DNA of 36,711 nt from RGIG4608 sp045635885 (GTDB taxonomy: Bacteria; Bacillota; Clostridia; Oscillospirales; CAG-272), in assembly GCA_045635885.1 (NCBI GenBank), contig JAZTWO010000010.1, positions 1 through 36,711 of the forward strand, given 5' to 3'. The position numbers were made by a program, and so were the translations under genes. Position 1 is the stretch's first letter, and every line of letters begins with the position of its first letter. A model generated the notes under the pieces. The model saw only the letters and a list, made by a program, of their open reading frames with translations. It ran no database searches and was not told the origin of the DNA. Shown here in pieces: positions 18,628-27,606 of the stretch.

Positions 18628-18656
18628 TGCCCACATCTTTATAGCAGATGTGGGCA
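18628..18656. other. Intergenic hairpin without T-run inside the transporter operon
   Basis: Perfect eleven-base arms TGCCCACATCT and AGATGTGGGCA around a seven-base loop lie just downstream of the CBM9-like lipoprotein stop. Neither side has a T-run, so it is a poor terminator. It may protect the upstream mRNA 3' end or set lower expression of the large lipoprotein gene that follows. Confidence 0.65.
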
Positions 18657-18668
18657 TTAGGTATAAAA

Positions 18669-20522
18669 TTATTTAGAAATCTCGCCTGAAATACTAAAAG
18701 GAATTTCAAAGGGAGTTTCGTTTGGAATCCAAGCATCCATACCAAGCTGTGCGGTCATATCCGCATATTCTGCGCTCAACGTCTCTTGCGCTACCTGAAG
18801 ACCGTCAATATAAATCTTTACGATATTACCTTGACGCACAACCTTCAATTTAATGCCGTCAGCACTTTGAAGCTTTTCGATTTGACCCACGTTGAATCTA
18901 TACTTGGTGGGCCAACCTTCAAATAAGCTATTGCCCAAGGTTGCATACTGCAATCTATAAGAGCCATCTTGGTAAAGTACGTTTATATACCATTCCTTGC
19001 CGTTGGCAAATATGATACGCATACCCATACGTTGCTCTTTGTGGTCGGATGAGCTTCCAATATTTGCAAGCTCAGTGTCATACTTGAGTGTCATCTCAAA
19101 TACAAAATCATCAAAGCTATCATTAGTAAGAACACATGATCTGCCTGGGTTCTTATATACGATGCCTTCATTCTGATCATCAAGCACCCAGTTCTTAGCA
19201 TTTGCGTCATTATAATGGAAAAGGTTATATTCCAATTCCACATTAACCTCGGTATCACGGTTCAAGTATACGCCACGAGTAACAGTTGTATATCCGTTCT
19301 TTTCCGCGCGCAATTCATAGTAACCGGAAGGCTGATCCTTAAGCTCGAAATTACCGTTCTCGTCAATAGTTACGGGTGAACCGTTACATGTAAAGGAAAC
19401 ATCGTCAAAGCTATCAGCAAACAAGACGTTTTTGAGTTTCAACTGACCGCTAAGGGTACTATTGCCTTCTGTCATAATCTCTGCAACAGCAGAAACAGTA
19501 ACCTCTTTTGTAATATTGTTGATAGTAAGCGTTGCGCTACCGTCACTGTTATATTTTACATCGCCAATACGTTCTTTACCGTCAACCAACACTGAAGTAA
19601 TGGAATATCCTGCTTCGGGTGTCACGGTAACTGTGGCGTTCTTACCGGAAAGCACAGATGCCTGACCGGAAATGCTGTAATGCTCACCGTTAACAAATGT
19701 AACGGGAACTGTGCCAACCGCACCATTTTCGTCGAACTTATAGTAACGATAAACGTCATTAAAGGCAGCTCCAATTTGATCGGCAAAGCTGTACCAATAT
19801 CTGTCTATGTTGGTATTTGTTCCAGCATAGTTAAAAGATGTAATGTGAGCAACATTTACAAGAGCGTGCTCTTGCATCTTAGCCACATCAACACCCAACC
19901 ACTCTAAATAATCCCAAGGAATGAACAACTCCAATACATAACCGTAGCATTCATTTGTATTAACAGGACCACCCTTGGTGGTAGCGCCAAGTCTTGCCAT
20001 TTTGTCGTTGGTTGTTTTTGCATCGACATAGCCCCACTTACCGTTGGTCATCTTAAATACCATATTGCCGGTGGGCTGAAGGTCGATTTCAAAGAAATTG
20101 TTTTCCCTGTCATTTTTAGTGCCGGCAGGAGCCAAATACAATTCAATACCACTGTTCAAAACAGAAGATCTGTTGGGATTTACATAAATTGGGAAGCTTT
20201 CTGTTACGTCGAACACAAAGTACATTCCCCTTTCACCAAAGTGGCTTGTTACCGCAATGTTTACGTTGTTACCCTCACCATTGTTGTTTAAGTACAACCA
20301 ATTTGCGTTTTTGTATGCCTCTTCATCTGCGATACCATCAATTTTAAAACCTTCATCAGTTTTTGCTAATTCAGGTTCAGGATTTGTAAATGTATATTCC
20401 TTGTCTGAAGGAACTTCCTTAATGCGTAAATTAGTTCCACATGCCACAAGGATTATAGCTAACATTGTAATAGTAAGTACAAGCAAAGCTCGTTTAGAAA
20501 TCATAATTTTCATTTTCTTCAT
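18669..20522 (-). CDS. Multidomain lipoprotein with CBM9-like domain
   Basis: A 617-residue surface lipoprotein. The lipobox LVAC gives Cys28. A CBM9-like or sugar-binding beta-sandwich (about residues 60-250, FKIDGIADEEAYKNANW start) is followed by a repeat-type beta domain (about 258-350), a carboxypeptidase-regulatory-like domain (about 355-435, with the NGNFELKDQPSGYYEL pattern) and a concanavalin-like domain (about 440-617) ending in a segment that gives a predicted laminin-G/lectin fold. No catalytic motif is seen. AGGAGG with a seven-base gap fixes the ATG, 12 bases after the GH43 stop. Likely role: holding polysaccharide at the cell surface for the GH43 and importer. Domain names are by pattern and should be read as tentative. 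Confidence 0.8.
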   Translation of the reverse strand: MKKMKIMISKRALLVLTITMLAIILVACGTNLRIKEVPSDKEYTFTNPEPELAKTDEGFKIDGIADEEAYKNANWLYLNNNGEGNNVNIAVTSHFGERGMYFVFDVTESFPIYVNPNRSSVLNSGIELYLAPAGTKNDRENNFFEIDLQPTGNMVFKMTNGKWGYVDAKTTNDKMARLGATTKGGPVNTNECYGYVLELFIPWDYLEWLGVDVAKMQEHALVNVAHITSFNYAGTNTNIDRYWYSFADQIGAAFNDVYRYYKFDENGAVGTVPVTFVNGEHYSISGQASVLSGKNATVTVTPEAGYSITSVLVDGKERIGDVKYNSDGSATLTINNITKEVTVSAVAEIMTEGNSTLSGQLKLKNVLFADSFDDVSFTCNGSPVTIDENGNFELKDQPSGYYELRAEKNGYTTVTRGVYLNRDTEVNVELEYNLFHYNDANAKNWVLDDQNEGIVYKNPGRSCVLTNDSFDDFVFEMTLKYDTELANIGSSSDHKEQRMGMRIIFANGKEWYINVLYQDGSYRLQYATLGNSLFEGWPTKYRFNVGQIEKLQSADGIKLKVVRQGNIVKIYIDGLQVAQETLSAEYADMTAQLGMDAWIPNETPFEIPFSISGEISK

Positions 20523-20534
20523 AATGCCCCCTCC

Positions 20535-22418
20535 TTACTTACCCAAAACACGAATTTCAGAAATACCCACGGAATCCTGACCATCAGGCACTTCAATTGT
20601 GATTCTAATAGATTTTACGTTCATTTCGGCAAACTCTGCATAGGCAGCTGCGCCGGGGGAAATATAGAAAATAGATCCGTCATAGTCATTTGCCTGATAG
20701 CATTCTGCACTGAGTTTAACGTCCTTAATATAATAAATAACTTCATTACCATCCACCATACATACAAACTCTATTCGTGCAATCTTATCAAAAGCAGCCC
20801 ACTCATATTTAGAAGCATATACCATAACCGCACGCACGTCTCGTGCTTCTTCAAAGTCCAATGTGAAGGTAGTGGTCTTTGTAATTACAGTCTCTTGAAT
20901 ATATTTTCCAAAGTCATCATTAAGATATTTATAAACAGAAAGTAGACCATCATTCAAATATTTAGCGTCTGCATGGCCACTTATAGTTGCTTCGTCAGCA
21001 ATGTTTTTATAGTTAGAAAAGGCTTCGATCTTAGGTTGTACTGTAGAGGTGGGACCATTTGAATACATAACGTCAAGATCGTTGCCGTATTTGTCCTTAA
21101 TAGTAATCCATTTGATTTCATCTATTGCGGGGTTACGAGCACCGCCACCCACTATTGGGTCATTGTGACGGTGATAAATCATAAGAAGCTGATCACCTGC
21201 TTGTATAAAGCTGTGGTGACCTGTACCGGTAATGTCCTGGCTGCCTGAAAGTTCGCCTGACATCAATATACCGCCTTCCTCCAAAGTCAATTTGCGATAA
21301 GGTCCTGTCAAGTTATCAGAAACAGCCTGAATCACCTGATAAGAGTTATCGGCATATGCACCAACAGAGAAAGTTAAATAATACTTGCCATTATGTTCAA
21401 GAACCGCAGGACCTTCGTTAATAGAAGTTCCTGTCAATTCATATGGAACGTTTTCAACTATCTCGCCATCAAGAGCTGCAAAATAGTCCTCTACTGTATA
21501 GAAGCTATGACAAGCAAGAATCTTAGCGGTGGACCAGTCGGGCTTTAACCAGTTTATCATTTTCACAACAGAAATACGGTCAGAGCCACTACTATCTACC
21601 CAAAACAGATATTTATCACCATTTTCATCCACATAAGGATGGGGGTCTATTGCGCCTTCGAATCCACCACGACCAGCACCTCTAAAACCGCCATTTGCTT
21701 CTGCAAACGCCATATACTCTGCAGGGTCAAAAAGCAAATACTTAGCAAAATAGTGGGGCCATGCGGGTAAATATTCGCCTGTTTCCGAATCTTTAACACC
21801 GGTAGTTGTATTAAAATCGTGCAAATTCTCCTCACCGCAGCTTTCAGCATCCATAAAGTTCACAGGAACAAAGCCGTGGTCGGGATATTCAGAAACAGCA
21901 ACCATCATAAGTTCCTTATATGATCCTTCCATTACACCCTCTCCTGCTGTAACGTTAGTATCAACATCAGGTGTAGCACTAAAGAACATATAGTATCTGC
22001 CATCGTCAGGATCATATACTACTTCAGGTGCCCAAATATCCTTCCAGACGGTTTTGCGTACCTCACTGGGTTGATTGTTTACAAAGTCCTGAATATCAAG
22101 AGCATTACCAACAGGCTCCCAATTCATCAAATCCTTGGAACGATAGCAAAAAATATCACCGTGAGTACCGTAAAGGTAGTAATATCCGTCTCGAGCAGTA
22201 TTATCAAAAACAAAGGGGTCCGCAGCGTCATCAATCTTATGATCGTTACGATAGAAAAGCTCTTGATTAAATTCTGCTTTGGTTTGACCATCCTTCACAA
22301 GGCCCTGATAACTTGGGATTTCATACTGCACCTGCTTAGCACAGCTCGTAAGAAGAATTGTGCAAGACAAGAGCAGACTTAAGGTCAAAAGTAATGCTAT
22401 AGTTTGTATTTTCTTCAT
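20535..22418 (-). CDS. GH43 lipoprotein glycosidase (arabinanase/arabinofuranosidase/xylosidase type)
   Basis: Family 43 five-bladed beta-propeller enzyme, inverting, anchored outside the cell by Cys26 of the lipobox LTSC. The three catalytic carboxylates are visible: base Asp67 in AADPFVF, pKa-modulating Asp258 in IDPHPY and general acid Glu335 in INEGPA. DIWAPEVVYD is the usual blade signature. About 160 residues after the propeller form a discoidin/CBM-like C-terminal domain ending VGISEIRVLGK. GGAGGT lies upstream and the permease gene ends 14 bases before. Family members act on arabinan, arabinoxylan or galactan side chains. The surface location, in contrast to the six cytoplasmic operon enzymes, suggests first-step trimming. 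Confidence 0.92.
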   Translation of the reverse strand: MKKIQTIALLLTLSLLLSCTILLTSCAKQVQYEIPSYQGLVKDGQTKAEFNQELFYRNDHKIDDAADPFVFDNTARDGYYYLYGTHGDIFCYRSKDLMNWEPVGNALDIQDFVNNQPSEVRKTVWKDIWAPEVVYDPDDGRYYMFFSATPDVDTNVTAGEGVMEGSYKELMMVAVSEYPDHGFVPVNFMDAESCGEENLHDFNTTTGVKDSETGEYLPAWPHYFAKYLLFDPAEYMAFAEANGGFRGAGRGGFEGAIDPHPYVDENGDKYLFWVDSSGSDRISVVKMINWLKPDWSTAKILACHSFYTVEDYFAALDGEIVENVPYELTGTSINEGPAVLEHNGKYYLTFSVGAYADNSYQVIQAVSDNLTGPYRKLTLEEGGILMSGELSGSQDITGTGHHSFIQAGDQLLMIYHRHNDPIVGGGARNPAIDEIKWITIKDKYGNDLDVMYSNGPTSTVQPKIEAFSNYKNIADEATISGHADAKYLNDGLLSVYKYLNDDFGKYIQETVITKTTTFTLDFEEARDVRAVMVYASKYEWAAFDKIARIEFVCMVDGNEVIYYIKDVKLSAECYQANDYDGSIFYISPGAAAYAEFAEMNVKSIRITIEVPDGQDSVGISEIRVLGK

Positions 22419-22432
22419 TAAAGCACCTCCAT

Positions 22433-23308
22433 TTATTCTTTAACGCTACCTTCAGCAATACCTTCAATAAAGTATTTTTGAAGGCAACAGTATATAATAA
22501 CCAACGGCAACATTCCCAAAATAGCCGCAGCCATGTGAATGTTCTCGCTACCAAGCTCAGGAAACAGTTCTCTGATTTGGCTTAAGTATAGCTGCAAGGT
22601 TACAAACTGTGGCTGATCTTGCAAATAAAGTTGAGGAGCCAAATAACTGTTGTAGCCGGCAACAAAACCAAAAATAAATTGTGCTATAAAGGCAGGTCTT
22701 GCAAGTGGGAACATAATTTTTGTAAAACAGTGGAAAAATCCAGCACCATCAAGCATTGCCGCCTCGATTAGCGAGTTGGGAATTCCGTCAAAAAACAGAC
22801 GAAGGAAAAATACTGTTCCCAAGCTACCCAACATACCGGGAATTAACAAAGGAAGGAAACCCTTCTCTCCCGTCCAACCGATCGCTGAAAAGAACACATA
22901 AGAAATAACGCTGAATGCACCCAAAGGGATGGAACGGATGATTACCGAGAGTTTAAAGAGTTGTTCCTTGAAAGGAAAGTTCATTTTTGAAAATGCATAA
23001 GCAGAAAAACCCGAAACAAATAAACCAATCACCAATGGAACCAGTGTTAGCCACATTGTGTTTACAAAGCCGAGCAACAAGCCGGGCATACCGGTTAAAT
23101 CTGAATAGAAGTCATATTCAAAAATTGCTTTGTAGGCATCCAAAGTAAAGTTTTTGGGCCACCAAATAAAATCAACTGAGCTTGCCAATTCCTCGCTTGA
23201 AGTAAATGACGTAATTAATACCGTAACAATGGGGAAAAACAAAAATACTGCGTAAAGGAGTAACACAAGAATAATCAAAATTCTCCCAAAAGATAATTTC
23301 TTTTTCAT
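22433..23308 (-). CDS. ABC sugar importer permease, MalG/CUT1 type
   Basis: Inner-membrane permease with about six transmembrane segments. The cytoplasmic EAA loop reads EAAMLDGAGFF...PLARPAF, matching the CUT1 family MalG subunit that contacts the ATPase. The frame has two Met codons. ATG 23320 has AAAGG directly abutting it, too close to work, while ATG 23308 has GGATGGTG upstream, so I choose the latter (291 residues; 295 with the earlier start). It follows the MalF-type gene after 3-15 bases and precedes the GH43 gene by 14, all in one operon. It should import oligosaccharides together with its partner. Confidence 0.9.
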   Translation of the reverse strand: MKKKLSFGRILIILVLLLYAVFLFFPIVTVLITSFTSSEELASSVDFIWWPKNFTLDAYKAIFEYDFYSDLTGMPGLLLGFVNTMWLTLVPLVIGLFVSGFSAYAFSKMNFPFKEQLFKLSVIIRSIPLGAFSVISYVFFSAIGWTGEKGFLPLLIPGMLGSLGTVFFLRLFFDGIPNSLIEAAMLDGAGFFHCFTKIMFPLARPAFIAQFIFGFVAGYNSYLAPQLYLQDQPQFVTLQLYLSQIRELFPELGSENIHMAAAILGMLPLVIIYCCLQKYFIEGIAEGSVKE

Positions 23309-23323
23309 ATTATTCACCATCCT

Positions 23324-24307
23324 TTACTTCGAACTCTTTTCTCTAAGTCGGAACATAATCATTGATATAATGCCTGTCACAAGGAAAAGCATCCAGCTGA
23401 TTACACAAGCACAAGAAACCATATAGCTAACGCCATTGGCATCGCTTGTAGAAGAGTTTGTAATTAAGTAATATACCAAACGAATTAGAGTAAGACCCAT
23501 AGAATCCACGCCTCCGGGAGAGCCCCAAGCATTTGGAATGATCAAAACTGCCAAATCGTAGGTCAACAAACCTGCCATTGCGCCCGCCTGTAACAAGAAG
23601 AACGTGGTGGGGCTAATACTTGGCAAGGTTATATGCCAGAATTTCTGCCAAGCGTTTGCGCCGTCTACATCCGCCGCCTCGTATAAAGACTCATTAATAT
23701 TTGTAAATGCCGCCTTATACATAACAATACCGTAACCCGGTGCTTGCCAAATAACAGCTGCAATAATTGTCCAAGTAATTGTGTCCGGATTGCGTAGCCA
23801 GTCGATGTTTGTGCCCAAAATGGCATTCAAAATTCCACCGTCACTTGCAAACAACCATCTCCACATCAAAGAAACTGCAACTGTAGAGCAAATGTATGGT
23901 ATAAAGAACAAAACTTGGAACATCTTTGCACCTTTTGGCTTTTGGTGCAAAAGTGTAGCAATGAAAAGCGCAATTGCAAGTGTAATTAACTGCGTGGATG
24001 CAATCCACGCAGTTATAATCACTGCCTTGTAGAAATATTTTGCTAAATCAAAATAAAATAGTTCATAGGCATGTCCAGGGATAAATACAGACTTAAAACC
24101 CTCAAAATTATTCCACTGAATATTATTAAGATCATAAAGATCTATGTTGCAAAACATACCTATAAAAGATATTAACAAAGGAAAGCCATTAAAAATGATA
24201 AAGCCAAGCAACGGAATAGATGCAATAATAAACGCAAAAATCTGTTCCTTTCTCCACTTTCGCTTTTTGTTCTGCATGTTATCCGTGAATAATTTCTTTT
24301 GAGTCAT
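23324..24307 (-). CDS. ABC sugar importer permease, MalF/CUT1 type
   Basis: Partner permease of 327 residues with about six membrane segments after a basic cytoplasmic N-terminus (KKRKWRKEQ). The EAA loop is EAADVDGANAWQKFWHITLPSISP, a good match to CUT1 MalF-type subunits. GGGAG precedes the ATG, and only 3 bases separate it from the solute-binding gene stop, so translation is probably coupled. Together with the MalG-type subunit it forms the membrane pore. No nucleotide-binding ATPase gene is in the window, so a shared MsmK-like ATPase elsewhere in the genome is expected. Confidence 0.93.
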   Translation of the reverse strand: MTQKKLFTDNMQNKKRKWRKEQIFAFIIASIPLLGFIIFNGFPLLISFIGMFCNIDLYDLNNIQWNNFEGFKSVFIPGHAYELFYFDLAKYFYKAVIITAWIASTQLITLAIALFIATLLHQKPKGAKMFQVLFFIPYICSTVAVSLMWRWLFASDGGILNAILGTNIDWLRNPDTITWTIIAAVIWQAPGYGIVMYKAAFTNINESLYEAADVDGANAWQKFWHITLPSISPTTFFLLQAGAMAGLLTYDLAVLIIPNAWGSPGGVDSMGLTLIRLVYYLITNSSTSDANGVSYMVSCACVISWMLFLVTGIISMIMFRLREKSSK

Positions 24308-24310
24308 AAA

Positions 24311-26119
24311 TTATCTCCCGTTAATGTAAATGTTCATACCTTTCAACAAGTGATTTGCTGTATTCTCATACTGATTAAAGAAATCAGCCAATGTCATATT
24401 ACCCTCACGAACCGTTGTATTAAAGGGCACGGACCATTCGGTAATCCATGTTGTAGAGGTGAAATATGTGTAGTCACCAATCTCTGCACGCTGTGCCAAG
24501 AAGCCACCTGCCCACATATTAGAGATAAGGCGGTCTGAAGAAGAATTATAAGCTTCGCCCATACCGATAGATGTCTGGTTAGGAACGTACTTATTACCCT
24601 TTGCCAAAATTGCCTGTCCCTCAGGACCTGCTACCCAAGATGCGAACTTGAACGCTTCGTCATAATTCTTATTCTTAGTATTTGCAGGAAGGAAAAGACC
24701 CAAAGATTCGCTTTCAGTTGCAGCCTCACCAACAATAGGTGTGCCGTTTTCCATATGCAATTCACCGGTGTAAACTTCACCGTCGTAAGTTTCACCGATT
24801 ACTTTCAAATATTCCTTGCCGTTTTCGGTATATGTACTGCCACCAACATACTCACGGTACTGTGCAGTAACAGCCATACCCAAGCCTGCGCCAAGTACGT
24901 TCTTGAAGGACTGGATATTACGGAAGTCCTCTACAAGCATAAGGCACTTGCCTGAAGTAAAGAGCTGATTACGTCCCTCTGTTGTAGAAGGTGCAACACC
25001 GTAACCATAAACGCCTGTTTCGGTCTGCTTATTTGAAGGAACGCCCAAACGAGTGAATTCCAAAATTGCATCATAAGTAGAAGGAAGTGCGTAAATCTTG
25101 CCATTCAAAGCTGCAAGTTCAGCTGCGTTGTTGTTCAAGAATGTCTTGTCTTCATAGTGAAGTACTTCACCCTTGCTATAGCTATTACCGTTTACTGTAA
25201 TATCTTCCAAAGCCAAATATCCGGGCTGCTTGTCGCCAAGAGTAAGCTTGTAGTTGTTAGAAGCAGGATCCCAACCGATACAGTCCGCACCAACTGAGAA
25301 GCCCATATTGAACCACCATTCACTTACAAAACCAAACTGATCGGATGTTGTGAATGCACTAGCAAGGCAACGCTGCTCTTCCCAGTTCATACCAATAGCT
25401 TCATTAAATACCTTATAAACAGTCTTGCCTGCTTGGTTTGTGCTACTCTTTGCATCTACAAAGGGAGCTTCTTTATATTCAGCATAACCGTGAGGCATAA
25501 GATTTGCGTTGTTAGCGGCATTATATGCTGCCAATTCGCTTTCAGGAACAGAAATAATGTTAATGCCGGCTGCAACCATCATATTTTTGTTGTAGAACAA
25601 CATCTGAGGGTCGCTACCATTGGGAAGAGCCAAAAGACTTGCGCCTTCGCCTGCCTGGAACTTGCCGTTAGCGGATTTTGTTGTGTTCAAACGGTAACGG
25701 TTAATCAAAGATTCAGGAATATCACTCCAGTTCATCTTTGCCTTAACGTCATCTGTCAAATAGCTATCCAAATTTACAAAGAAATTGCCGTTTGTAGCCA
25801 ATGCCTTATATGAATCGTCTCTAATTTCGATTACATCATACTGATAGTTACTGCGCAATGCGCTTTCCAAACCGGAAATTACACCGGGATTTGCACGGAA
25901 CTGAACGTATACACCGTCAATAATACCCTGTGTATTGTTATATGTATCCACCATTTCTTTATAAGCATCCTGCATTTGAGCATCTACAAAAGCAGCCGCA
26001 TAATAAATAACGGTTCTGTCGCCGGCAGCATCCGGCTTCTTAGGACCACAAGCAACTATTCCCGTTGCCATAACCAATACCAGCACCAAAGCCAGTACTC
26101 TACTAAATGTTTTTTTCAT
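24311..26119 (-). CDS. Extracellular solute-binding lipoprotein (family 1-like) of the sugar importer
   Basis: First gene of the transporter operon. It encodes a 602-residue lipoprotein with signal peptide and lipobox GIVAC (Cys24), then a two-lobed binding-protein fold: an early YYAAAFVDAQMQDAY strand/helix, NGSDPQMLFYNKNMM hinge-type motif and a C-terminal AFKFASWVAGPEGQAI segment typical of sugar-binding proteins. It is longer than the usual 420-450 residues, mainly through an insert between the lobes, which suggests a larger ligand such as an oligosaccharide. AGGAGG lies upstream. It is transcribed away from the ArsR-type regulator gene, whose product is the obvious candidate controller. 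Ligand is unknown. Confidence 0.92.
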   Translation of the reverse strand: MKKTFSRVLALVLVLVMATGIVACGPKKPDAAGDRTVIYYAAAFVDAQMQDAYKEMVDTYNNTQGIIDGVYVQFRANPGVISGLESALRSNYQYDVIEIRDDSYKALATNGNFFVNLDSYLTDDVKAKMNWSDIPESLINRYRLNTTKSANGKFQAGEGASLLALPNGSDPQMLFYNKNMMVAAGINIISVPESELAAYNAANNANLMPHGYAEYKEAPFVDAKSSTNQAGKTVYKVFNEAIGMNWEEQRCLASAFTTSDQFGFVSEWWFNMGFSVGADCIGWDPASNNYKLTLGDKQPGYLALEDITVNGNSYSKGEVLHYEDKTFLNNNAAELAALNGKIYALPSTYDAILEFTRLGVPSNKQTETGVYGYGVAPSTTEGRNQLFTSGKCLMLVEDFRNIQSFKNVLGAGLGMAVTAQYREYVGGSTYTENGKEYLKVIGETYDGEVYTGELHMENGTPIVGEAATESESLGLFLPANTKNKNYDEAFKFASWVAGPEGQAILAKGNKYVPNQTSIGMGEAYNSSSDRLISNMWAGGFLAQRAEIGDYTYFTSTTWITEWSVPFNTTVREGNMTLADFFNQYENTANHLLKGMNIYINGR

Positions 26120-26464
26120 AATTTTTGCCTCCTGTCATTTAACTTGCAATAGTTTTTCTAATTGAAAAACCATCACATAATAAATTAATGAAAATATATT
26201 ATAACGCCTTTTGAAAAAGCGATTTATAATCCAACCAATATTGCCCAAATTTCACTTAAAATTTGCTTTGAAAAAGTATCATTTATTAGAAAATGTACAA
26301 AGAAAAGCAACCAATCCCTGTGTAGTGAGCAACTACAAGATAATTTGTACATATTTGCTCACTCCAATTTGTGCAATTTTACCTATTTTTGATTTAATAG
26401 TCCTATACAATTAGTATTTTACAACAAAATCAACATTTTTTCAATAGAAAAAGCATACAAGATA
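26120..26464. promoter_or_regulatory. Divergent control region with nested inverted repeats
   Basis: This non-coding, AT-rich gap lies between the transporter operon and the regulator. Visible elements: palindrome GTTTTTC-5-GAAAAAC at 26152-26170 near the operon leader; a - strand TATAAT at 26198-26203 without a clear -35; TGTACAAA at 26294-26301 paired with TTTGTACA at 26344-26351; AGTGAGCAA at 26324-26332 paired with TTGCTCACT at 26355-26363; and TGTAGT/ACTACA at 26321-26337. The repeats overlap in one 70-base block. They are candidate operators for the adjacent regulator; binding is inferred. Confidence 0.6.
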
Positions 26465-26493
26465 TTGCATTTAATCAAGGTTTGTGCTACAAT
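26465..26493 (+). promoter_or_regulatory. Extended -10 promoter of the ArsR-type regulator
   Basis: TTGCAT (26465-26470), a 17-base spacer and TACAAT (26488-26493) preceded by TGC, an extended -10. It places transcription start near 26500 and shows that a TTG at 26482 in the regulator frame lies within the promoter and is not the start codon. Confidence 0.75.
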
Positions 26494-26529
26494 ATTACTG
26501 TACCTAATGAAAATTCAGGGGGAAAAGAT

Positions 26530-27507
26530 ATGCAAGAACACGATAATGACTTTATTGAAGATAGCAAAATAATATACGATATTGAGGGTACAAAGGATAC
26601 GACAAAGTTAGCCGCTTTGGGAAGAGCCCTATCATCACCCATTCGAATACAAATGATTCGTTTGGTTAACAAGAAGAATATGCTTGCCTCAGAGATAGCG
26701 GCGGAGCTTAAATTACCCCTTTCATCAACCATATTTCATCTAAATATCTTAGAGGATGCGGGAATTATCAAAAAAAGCTTTTCTACCAAGGGCAAGGGTA
26801 CGCTTCATTGGTATACCTATAGCACCAATATAGCCATAATCCGTTTTCGAAATTCAAACGGACACCTTAAGCCCGAAAGCCGAGCGCCCTTTGTTTATCC
26901 AATCAATATAGGTGAATATATTGATGCCGAATTTTCAGATCAATGCGGAATTGCCACCGATGAAAAGCAAATTATGAGTGGTGACCCCCACAACGTATTC
27001 GTTTCAGGACGTCACAATGCCCAAGTAATTTGGTCAGAGGGATATGGATCCCTTCTCTATGCCATTCCAAACAATTATGCCCAAGAAGGAAAGCTTGACG
27101 AAATCAAGATTTCTCTTGAAATTTGCTCTGAAGCACCCGGATTCAATAACGACTATCCAAGCGACATCACTTTCTCAATAAATGGCATTGAAATTTGCAC
27201 GTTTGTTTCCACGGGAGATTACGGTGACCGATACGGACGATTTACTCCAAGCTGGTGGTATCCCGAAAGCACAAAATACGGTATTCTCACCAACATAAGC
27301 ATTAGATCGAACGGTGTATTTCTTAATGAGAAATTGGTGAATAAAAGCATTTGCCTCAACAATTTAAAGCTTCAGGAAAACAATAAAACAACCTTTGGTA
27401 TAGAGGTAAAGAAGAATGCACAGCACCCGGGTGGATTCAATATTTTCGGCAGCAAGTTTGGTGATTACGATCAACATATAATTTTCACAGCAACCTATAA
27501 GCAATAA
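26530..27507 (+). CDS. ArsR-type HTH regulator with C-terminal beta-rich domain
   Basis: A 325-residue transcription factor. Residues about 22-105 form a winged helix of ArsR type (ALSSPIRIQMIRLVN followed by SEIAAELKLPLSSTIFHLNILEDAGII). The remaining 220 residues are beta-rich and unlike metal-sensing ArsR proteins, with several Trp/Gly-rich strands (IWSEGYGSLLYAIP, WWYPESTKYGILTN) in the style of a jelly-roll ligand domain. ATG 26530 has AGGGGG in front and follows a good promoter. It is divergent from the sugar importer operon, so the C-terminal domain may sense an imported sugar. No metal-binding Cys cluster is visible. Similar proteins occur beside sugar loci in Firmicutes, but the fold and ligand here are inference. 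Confidence 0.82.
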   Translation: MQEHDNDFIEDSKIIYDIEGTKDTTKLAALGRALSSPIRIQMIRLVNKKNMLASEIAAELKLPLSSTIFHLNILEDAGIIKKSFSTKGKGTLHWYTYSTNIAIIRFRNSNGHLKPESRAPFVYPINIGEYIDAEFSDQCGIATDEKQIMSGDPHNVFVSGRHNAQVIWSEGYGSLLYAIPNNYAQEGKLDEIKISLEICSEAPGFNNDYPSDITFSINGIEICTFVSTGDYGDRYGRFTPSWWYPESTKYGILTNISIRSNGVFLNEKLVNKSICLNNLKLQENNKTTFGIEVKKNAQHPGGFNIFGSKFGDYDQHIIFTATYKQ

Positions 27508-27527
27508 CGCAAAATAAATAGAAACGC

Positions 27528-27560
27528 AAAAGCAGGAAGAGATCAACTCTTCCTGCTTTT
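27528..27560. terminator. Bidirectional terminator between regulator and GH4
   Basis: Perfect 14-base arms AAAAGCAGGAAGAG and CTCTTCCTGCTTTT around an ATCAA loop lie 20 bases after the regulator stop. A/T-rich ends on both sides let it also serve the convergent GH4 gene. Confidence 0.92.
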
Positions 27561-27606
27561 GTGTATTAAGACATTAAAATTTCACTAAAAGATGTACTAA
27601 AATTTA

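Noticed and set aside
26482..26529. Upstream TTG extension of the ArsR-type regulator
   Set aside because: It overlaps the promoter -10 region and lies before the expected transcript start; ATG 26530 has a strong ribosome site.
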